Positions 5,761-10,563 of a stretch of 10,563 bases of DNA are shown one piece after another (positions within the stretch are counted from its first letter, which is position 1; each line of letters opens with the position of its first letter). The notes under the pieces were generated by a model. The model was not told where the DNA came from and did no database searches. It saw only the letters and a program-made list of their open reading frames with translations. A program made the translations under genes and the position numbers. The DNA comes from JBEKZQ01 sp049509675 (lineage in GTDB: Bacteria; Planctomycetota; Planctomycetia; Pirellulales; Thermoguttaceae): positions 1 through 10,563 of the forward strand of contig JBEKZQ010000213.1 in NCBI GenBank assembly GCA_049509675.1, in the 5' to 3' direction.

Positions 5761-8094
5761 GTGCCGGTCGTGGCTCTCCCGCCGGTCAGCCTGTCGGAAT
5801 CCCCCGTGTCTTCCCATTCGTCCGCGACATTAGATGCCTGGCAGAGCCTCCCGCACAGGCTGCGCACGGAGGTCGAGACGCAGCTTGGACCGGGGGAGTC
5901 GACGCTCGCATGGTTCGAACCCGACCTGAATGCCGGGCTGCACTTTGCACAAGGGCTGGTGGTTCTGACGAACCGCCGCCTGTTGAGCGTCGAGGCGGAT
6001 GGCTGCCTTTCCGAGTCGGATTCCGATGGTGCCGGTTCTGCACGTTGCCAGACCTGGCCCTTGCAGGACAGTTGTTCTTTGCGAGCCGTGGATCAGGGTG
6101 GCGCGGGGGCCTTGGAACTGCTGGGGCCCGGCGGTCGGCTGGCGCAATGGCGTTTTACAACCGCCCGGGCCGTGAGCGCCCGCCGCTTGGCCGACCGCTT
6201 CAAGGCGATCGGCGCGGGCGATTCGGAGGAGGAGGAAGAGCCGCCGGCGGACAGTATATGTCCCACCTGTGGTGGGTACGTTTCGGCGGAACAGGCGCGC
6301 TGTCCGGCCTGTGCCGCCGCCGAGGCCGCCGTTCGACCGACCCGGACGCTCTTGCGCCTGGTGCGCTTCGCCCGGGCCAGAGGGGGCATGGCCTTACTCG
6401 GCGTGTTGCTGACCGTGGCCAGCACGGCCGCCGCCATGGTTCCGCCCTATCTGACGATGCCGATCATCGACAACGTCTTGATCCCCTACGGAAAAGGCGC
6501 GCACGTCGATTTCGGCCTGATCCCCTGGTACCTGACGGCCTTTGCCGTGGCTTCCCTCTTGACCTGGGCCCTGAGTTGGGCCCGCACCTATGTCCTGGCC
6601 TGGGTCAGCGAGCGGATCAGCGCCGATTTGCGCAACCAGACGTACACCCACTTGCAGCGACTTTCGCTGGAGTATTTTGGCGGCAAGCGCACCGGCGACC
6701 TGATCTCGCGGATCAGCACCGACACCGACCGCATCTGCTACTTCCTCTCGGTCAACCTCTTGGACTTCGCCAGCGACATCCTGATGATCTTCATGACGGC
6801 GATTGTCCTGCTGAGCATCGACTTTCAGTTGGCGCTGGCCACGCTCGTGCCGCTGCCGTTGATCGCGTGGATGGTGCAGCGCGTGCGGACCCGCTTGCGC
6901 GGCGGCTTCCAGACGGGCAGCCGCGCGTGGGCCGAAATGACCAGCGTCCTGGCCGACACCATCCCCGGCATCCGCGTGGTCAAAGCCTTTGCCCAGGAGC
7001 AGCGCGAAGTCGAGCGGTTCCGCCGGGCCAACGACCGCGTTCTGGCGGCCAACGACCGCGTCAACCAGCTCTGGTCGTTCTTCAGTCCGGTGGTGGTGGT
7101 GTTGACCGATGCCGGCCTGCTGGTGATCTGGATCTTCGGCGTCTGGCAAGTGTACCGCTATCGCCTGACGGTCGGTGCGCTGCAACTGTTCTTCATTTAC
7201 ATCGCCCGCTTCTATACGCGCCTGGATTCCATGAGCCGCATGGTCTCGGCGACCCAGCGCACGGCGGCCGGGGCCCAGCGGGTGTTCAACATCCTGGACC
7301 GCAAGGCGACCGTGGCCGAACCGCTCAATCCGGTGCCGCTTGAACATCCCCGCGGCGAGTTCGAGTTCCGCAACGTCGGCTTCCGCTACGGCAGCCGCAG
7401 CGTGCTGGAAGCGGTCGATCTGCTGATCCGGCCGGGCGAGATGATCGGGCTCGTCGGGCCCAGCGGCGCCGGCAAGACGACGGTCGTCAATCTGGCCTGC
7501 CGGTTCTTCGACGTGGCCGAAGGGGCGATCCTGCTGGACGGCACCGACATCCGCAGCTTCCGCATCGAGGAGTTCCGCCGCAACATCGGCCTGGTGCTGC
7601 AAGAGCCCTTCCTGTTCTACGGCAGCATCGCCGAGAACATCGCCTACGGCCGTCCCGACGCCGGCCGCGAGGAGATCGTGGCGGCGGCCCGTGCGGCCCG
7701 CGCCCACGAGTTCATCCTGCGGCTGCCGGACGCTTACGATTCGCTGGTCGGCGAGCGCGGCCAGTTCCTCTCCGGCGGCGAACGGCAGCGGATCAGCATC
7801 GCCCGGGCGCTGCTGATCGATCCGAAGATCCTGATCCTGGACGAGGCCACTTCGTCGGTCGACACGGAGACCGAACGGGAGATTCAGTTGGCCCTGGAGA
7901 ACCTGGTCCGCGGCCGCACGACCATCGCCATCGCCCATCGCCTGAGCACGCTCCGCCGCGCCGACCGCCTGGTGGTCATCGAGCGGGGTCGCATCTCGGC
8001 GGTCGGTCCGCACGCCGACTTGCTGGAGAAGTCGCCCACTTACGCGCGGCTCTATCATGCCCAGTTGGAAGTGGCGGGAGGAAAGCCGGCATGA
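5761..8094 (+). CDS. ABC exporter with PH-like and zinc-ribbon N-terminal extension
   Basis: A 777-residue half-transporter (permease plus ATPase). An N-terminal extension (~1-190) precedes the usual exporter. Residues ~25-150 look like a PH-like beta domain (GLVVLTNRRLLSV, ~63-75), and Cys167, Cys170, Cys181 and Cys184 (CPTC...CPAC) form a zinc ribbon. The six-helix permease spans ~195-490, and the nucleotide-binding domain follows. That domain has A-loop Tyr543, Walker A GPSGAGKT (566-573), Q-loop Gln614, signature LSGGERQ (670-676), Walker B ILILDEA (690-696) and H-loop His726, all intact, so it should hydrolyse ATP as a homodimer. The start is uncertain: GTG5761 or GTG5806 (16th codon); no ATG or strong ribosome site is present, and an in-frame stop lies at 5722. 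It overlaps the DUF1854 gene by ATGA. In other bacteria this pair is named cyanophycin metabolism-associated, but no cyanophycin gene is seen here and the substrate is unknown. Confidence 0.92.
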   Translation: MPVVALPPVSLSESPVSSHSSATLDAWQSLPHRLRTEVETQLGPGESTLAWFEPDLNAGLHFAQGLVVLTNRRLLSVEADGCLSESDSDGAGSARCQTWPLQDSCSLRAVDQGGAGALELLGPGGRLAQWRFTTARAVSARRLADRFKAIGAGDSEEEEEPPADSICPTCGGYVSAEQARCPACAAAEAAVRPTRTLLRLVRFARARGGMALLGVLLTVASTAAAMVPPYLTMPIIDNVLIPYGKGAHVDFGLIPWYLTAFAVASLLTWALSWARTYVLAWVSERISADLRNQTYTHLQRLSLEYFGGKRTGDLISRISTDTDRICYFLSVNLLDFASDILMIFMTAIVLLSIDFQLALATLVPLPLIAWMVQRVRTRLRGGFQTGSRAWAEMTSVLADTIPGIRVVKAFAQEQREVERFRRANDRVLAANDRVNQLWSFFSPVVVVLTDAGLLVIWIFGVWQVYRYRLTVGALQLFFIYIARFYTRLDSMSRMVSATQRTAAGAQRVFNILDRKATVAEPLNPVPLEHPRGEFEFRNVGFRYGSRSVLEAVDLLIRPGEMIGLVGPSGAGKTTVVNLACRFFDVAEGAILLDGTDIRSFRIEEFRRNIGLVLQEPFLFYGSIAENIAYGRPDAGREEIVAAARAARAHEFILRLPDAYDSLVGERGQFLSGGERQRISIARALLIDPKILILDEATSSVDTETEREIQLALENLVRGRTTIAIAHRLSTLRRADRLVVIERGRISAVGPHADLLEKSPTYARLYHAQLEVAGGKPA

Positions 8095-8576
8095 GCGGCA
8101 CGCGCGAAGCGAACAGCGAGGCCTTCCGCCTGCACCGCGATCCCTGGGGCCGGTTGGTCTTCGAGCATGGCGACGGCCGGCAATTGATCGGGGTCGTGCC
8201 GGCCCGGGCCTTTCCCATTTCCGATCCCGACCGCTGGATTTCCATTTGCGATGCCGACGGGCACGAGGTCTTTTGCTGCGCTACGCTCGGCGACCTGCCG
8301 GCGGAGGCCCGCCAAATCGTGGTCGAGGAGCTTGCCCGGCGGGAGTTCATCCCCGTCATCCAGCGGATCGAATCGGCCACGACCCAAGAGCCCTCGCAGT
8401 GGCGGGTGCATACGGATCGCGGCCCGAACACGTTTCAGGTCAACAGCGAGGACGACGTCCGCCGCTTGGACGCGCACCGGGCCTCGGTGGTCGATTCGCA
8501 CGGCATCCGCTACCTGATTCCCGACACGCGCAAACTGGATGCGGCCAGTTGGCAGATTTTGGAGCAGTTCTTATAG
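8091..8576 (+). CDS. DUF1854-family protein paired with the ABC exporter
   Basis: A 161-residue soluble protein with no signal peptide or membrane segment. The pattern (FRLHRDPWGRLVFE, PVRAF-like VPARAFPISDPDRWIS, LPAEARQIVVEELARREF, and a C-terminal VDSHGIRYLIPDTRKLD) fits DUF1854, a family that typically sits directly after an ABC transporter of the type found here. The ATG overlaps the transporter stop (8091-8094), and a strong GGGAGGA (8076-8082) lies 8 bases upstream, so coupled and balanced expression is expected. A role as a regulatory or accessory partner of the transporter is inference from this conserved pairing; no biochemical function is known to me. Confidence 0.85.
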   Translation: MSGTREANSEAFRLHRDPWGRLVFEHGDGRQLIGVVPARAFPISDPDRWISICDADGHEVFCCATLGDLPAEARQIVVEELARREFIPVIQRIESATTQEPSQWRVHTDRGPNTFQVNSEDDVRRLDAHRASVVDSHGIRYLIPDTRKLDAASWQILEQFL

Positions 8577-8585
8577 GCTGGGCGG

Positions 8586-8620
8586 GATTTGCGATTTGGA
8601 TTTGAGACTTGAGACTTCAG
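8586..8620. repeat. Degenerate heptad tandem repeat
   Basis: Five seven-base units in phase: GATTTGC, GATTTGG, ATTTGAG, ACTTGAG, ACTTCAG. Neighbouring units differ by one to four bases, as if the array had drifted stepwise from a GATTTG to a GACTTGA core. It lies 10 bases after the DUF1854 stop. Similar heptad arrays are known as STRR repeats in cyanobacteria; their function is unclear. Confidence 0.6.
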
Positions 8621-8731
8621 GCGGGGCGAACAGGGGCGCAGCGAACATCGGCAAATTGGGTTACTGAAAACATGGTGGTATCTGTTTCGCCTGCACGTTT
8701 CGACTACCGAACAATAGGGATTCATTGACGC

Positions 8732-8747
8732 TCGCGGCAGCCCGCGA
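8732..8747. other. Small perfect hairpin before the AAA gene
   Basis: TCGCGG (8732-8737) and CCGCGA (8742-8747) form a perfect six-base stem around a CAGC loop. No T-run follows, so it is not a standard terminator. A competing pairing is possible between GGCAG (8736-8740) and CTGCC (8755-8759). It lies ~70 bases before the AAA gene; its role, if any, is unknown. Confidence 0.3.
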
Positions 8748-8815
8748 CACCCTGCTGCCAAGGCTGTTGTCGGGCAACGCGTGATTGGGGAGACAAGCAA
8801 ACCATTGGGGGTGAT

Positions 8816-10087
8816 ATGATGACCAAAGCGAGCAAGGTCGGCGAGCCGCAGACCGTGCCAAGGATCGAATACCTGCGCGTGAGGAACTACCGGGCGCTGC
8901 GAGACCTGGAACTGAGGAGCATCTCGCCGCTTACGGTGTTTCTTGGTCCCAACGGCAGTGGCAAATCCACGATCTTCGATGTCTTCGCCTTCTTGTCCGA
9001 ATGCTTCTCGATTGGGCTGCGCAAGGCTTGGGACAAACGCGGACGCTTCAAGGAACTGCGGACCCGCGGGGCCGACGGCGCCATCGAGTTCGAGTTGAAG
9101 TACAGGGAGAAACCTGGGGCAACGATCATCACATACCACGTGGCGGTAGCCGAAGACAACCGCGGTCCGTTTATCGCTGAAGAGTGGTTGCAGTGGCGGC
9201 GTGGCAGGCAGTACGGCAAGCCATTTAAGTTCCTCGATTTCCGAAACGGCTCCGGGCGCGTCGTCACAGGGGATATGCCCGACGAACAAGATCAACGCAT
9301 GGAAGAGACGCTCGATTCGCGGGAGATGCTGGCCGTCAACACCCTGGGTCAGTTTGCGAAGCATCCGCGCGTAAGCGCCCTGCGGCGCTTCATCTCGGGT
9401 TGGTATCTATCCTACTTGACGGCGGAGAAAACGCGCGGCGTGCCGGAAGCTGGACCGCAAGAGCGGTTGTCAGATACGGGCGATAACCTGGCAAACGTGG
9501 TTCAGTATCTGAAAGAACAGCATCCAGAGCGTCTCTTGCAAATCCTCAACGTGCTTGCGGCCAGAATACCCCGTTTGGAGCGGGTGGATGCAGATCTGAT
9601 GGCTGACGGACGGCTGCTGCTGCAGATCAAGGACGCCCCTTTCGATAAGCCGGTGCTGGCTAAGTTCGCCTCAGATGGAACGCTCAAGATGCTGGCCTAT
9701 CTTACGGTGCTCTACGACCCCATGCCTCCCCAATTGATCGGAATTGAGGAGCCGGAGAATCAATTGCATCCCCGATTGCTGCCGGAGTTGGCCGAGGAAT
9801 GCCGCAAGGCCGCCGCACAAAGTCAGCTCATGGTGACCACGCATTCGCCCTTCTTTGTCAATGGACTTCGGCCCGATGAAGTCTGGGTGTTATACCGGAA
9901 CCCGAAAGGCTATACCGAAGGTCGACGGGCAGCGGATATGCAAGGTGTTTCCGACTTCATGTCCGAAGGCGGCAAACTGGGATACCTGTGGATGGAGGGT
10001 TTCTTTGAGGTGGGAGATCCCCTGACTGCATCGGGCGGCCCCAAGCCGGGCTCTTCAGCCAAGCCGACATCGAGAAAGGACCGGTGA
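8816..10087 (+). CDS. AAA_21-type (SMC/RecF-like) ATPase, probable defence ATPase
   Basis: A 423-residue ABC/SMC-like ATPase. Walker A is GPNGSGKST (44-52), right after an N-terminal strand typical of the group (IEYLRVRNYRALRDLEL, 17-33). After a variable insert (~90-280) come a signature-like SDGTLKML (286-293), Walker B LIGIEEPE (307-314) followed by NQLHP, and an H-loop TTHSP (341-345). These are the marks of AAA_21/OLD-family ATPases; the OLD Toprim nuclease domain is absent from this chain but a Toprim-like protein is encoded next. Two in-frame ATGs (8816, 8819) follow GGGGGTGA (8807-8814); ATG8819 has the better spacing. The C-terminal ~25 residues are Gly/Pro/Ser/Lys-rich and look disordered. 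Base composition looks less GC-rich than the ABC genes. A defence role is inference; a general DNA repair or unknown ATPase is the alternative. Confidence 0.88.
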   Translation: MMTKASKVGEPQTVPRIEYLRVRNYRALRDLELRSISPLTVFLGPNGSGKSTIFDVFAFLSECFSIGLRKAWDKRGRFKELRTRGADGAIEFELKYREKPGATIITYHVAVAEDNRGPFIAEEWLQWRRGRQYGKPFKFLDFRNGSGRVVTGDMPDEQDQRMEETLDSREMLAVNTLGQFAKHPRVSALRRFISGWYLSYLTAEKTRGVPEAGPQERLSDTGDNLANVVQYLKEQHPERLLQILNVLAARIPRLERVDADLMADGRLLLQIKDAPFDKPVLAKFASDGTLKMLAYLTVLYDPMPPQLIGIEEPENQLHPRLLPELAEECRKAAAQSQLMVTTHSPFFVNGLRPDEVWVLYRNPKGYTEGRRAADMQGVSDFMSEGGKLGYLWMEGFFEVGDPLTASGGPKPGSSAKPTSRKDR

Positions 10088-10093
10088 TCGCCC

Positions 10094-10563
10094 ATGCACA
10101 TCGAATTCCTTCTGGAAGAGGAGTCTTGCGCCGAAGCCCTAAAAATTCTCCTTCCTCGAATTGTTGGAGATCGGACGTCGTTCGCTACGCACATATTCCA
10201 AGGAAAGCGGGATCTCTTGGGCTCTCTGGCGTCGCGGTTGCGTGGCTATACGAGATGGCTCCCCCAGGATTGGCGAATCGCCGTACTGGTAGATCGGGAT
10301 CGTGATAATTGCTTGACGCTGAAGGCGAGGCTGGAGAAAGCAGCGAGGGACGCAGGCTTGGCGACAAAGGCCAGTGTTGGTGGTGGACGCGGGTTCCACG
10401 TGCTCAACCGAATCGCTATCGAGGAATTGGAGGCGTGGTTCTTTGGTGACGTGGAGGCAATCGTCACAGCGTACGCACGGGTACCGAGAACGCTCGCAGA
10501 AAAACGGGGTTTTCGTGACCCTGACGCTATTCCCGGAGGAACCTGGGAAGCCCTTGAACGAGT
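10094..10563 (+). CDS. DUF4276-family Toprim-like protein (3'-partial)
   Basis: The frame opens at ATG10094, six bases after the ATPase stop, and is still open at the window edge, giving 156 residues. AAGGA (10076-10080) lies 13 bases upstream. The sequence fits DUF4276: MHIEFLLEEESCAEALK with Glu8/Glu9/Glu10 after the first strand, FQGKRDLL (35-42), LRGYTRWLPQDWRIAVLVD, an acidic DRDRD cluster (Asp67, Asp69, Asp71), and VLNRIAIEELEAWFFGD (103-119). The early Glu and the Asp-x-Asp placement resemble a Toprim metal site, as in the nuclease half of OLD proteins, so a metal-dependent nuclease partner of the ATPase is plausible. The family label is fairly confident; the Toprim comparison and nuclease role are inference. 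Family members are usually ~200-250 residues, so perhaps a quarter to a third is missing at the edge. Confidence 0.82.
   Translation, partial: MHIEFLLEEESCAEALKILLPRIVGDRTSFATHIFQGKRDLLGSLASRLRGYTRWLPQDWRIAVLVDRDRDNCLTLKARLEKAARDAGLATKASVGGGRGFHVLNRIAIEELEAWFFGDVEAIVTAYARVPRTLAEKRGFRDPDAIPGGTWEALER

Noticed and set aside
5742..7343. 533-codon + frame overlapping the ABC gene
   Set aside because: Arg/Pro/Gly-rich translation without domains, out of frame with the intact ABC exporter; a shadow.
6394..8058. 554-codon - strand frame opposite the ABC gene
   Set aside because: Asp/Gln/Ala-rich antisense shadow of a gene with all ABC motifs intact.
5761..8576. Cyanophycin synthesis or degradation locus
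   Set aside because: The ABC-DUF1854 pair alone is not enough; no cyanophycin synthetase or cyanophycinase gene is in the window.
8732..8747. Intrinsic terminator for the ABC operon
   Set aside because: The stem is perfect but short, lies ~155 bases after the stop, and no T-run follows.
8510..9364. 284-codon - strand frame over the start of the AAA gene
   Set aside because: It covers the DUF1854 end, the gap and the Walker A region of the ATPase antisense, with no motif; a shadow.

Overview
The window looks like a chromosomal segment of a high-GC planctomycete. Reasons: large secreted multidomain proteins of the planctomycete type, a Tat-exported hydrolase, and heptanucleotide repeats in the gaps between genes. 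This is inferred from protein style, not from any marker gene. Seven protein-coding genes are well supported. The first runs off the left edge and the last runs off the right edge. I see no rRNA, tRNA, CRISPR array or insertion sequence.

Left region (1-3879, + strand): a large, probably exported protein with a transglutaminase-like N-terminal domain, two related beta-sandwich repeats carrying Asp-box motifs, and a discoidin (F5/8 type C)-like C-terminus. It is followed 47 bases later by a Tat-exported protein of the inosine-uridine nucleoside hydrolase superfamily. The close spacing suggests one transcript and an extracytoplasmic scavenging role, which is inference.

Middle region (3856-5399, - strand): a LysE/RhtB-type exporter and a PAP2-family membrane phosphatase, coupled by an ATGA start/stop overlap. 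The PAP2 gene converges on the nucleoside hydrolase gene and the two overlap by 24 bases. A possible 42-codon gene (5387-5515) may be the first member of this operon. The 361-base gap 5400-5760 also holds weak promoter-like hexamers and a 22-base dyad.

ABC region (5761-8576, + strand): a half-size ABC exporter with an unusual N-terminal extension (a PH-like region and a four-cysteine zinc ribbon), overlapping by ATGA a small DUF1854 protein. This pair occurs next to cyanophycin genes in some proteobacteria, but no cyanophycin gene is visible here.

Right region (8816-10563, + strand): an AAA_21-type (SMC/RecF-like) ATPase followed after 6 bases by a DUF4276 protein with Toprim-like acidic motifs, cut by the window edge. 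The pair resembles split OLD/PARIS-type ATPase-Toprim defence modules and is the best candidate here for a poorly described system. Its base composition looks less GC-rich than the ABC genes, and it is separated from them by a 239-base gap with degenerate heptad repeats, which fits a separately acquired cassette.
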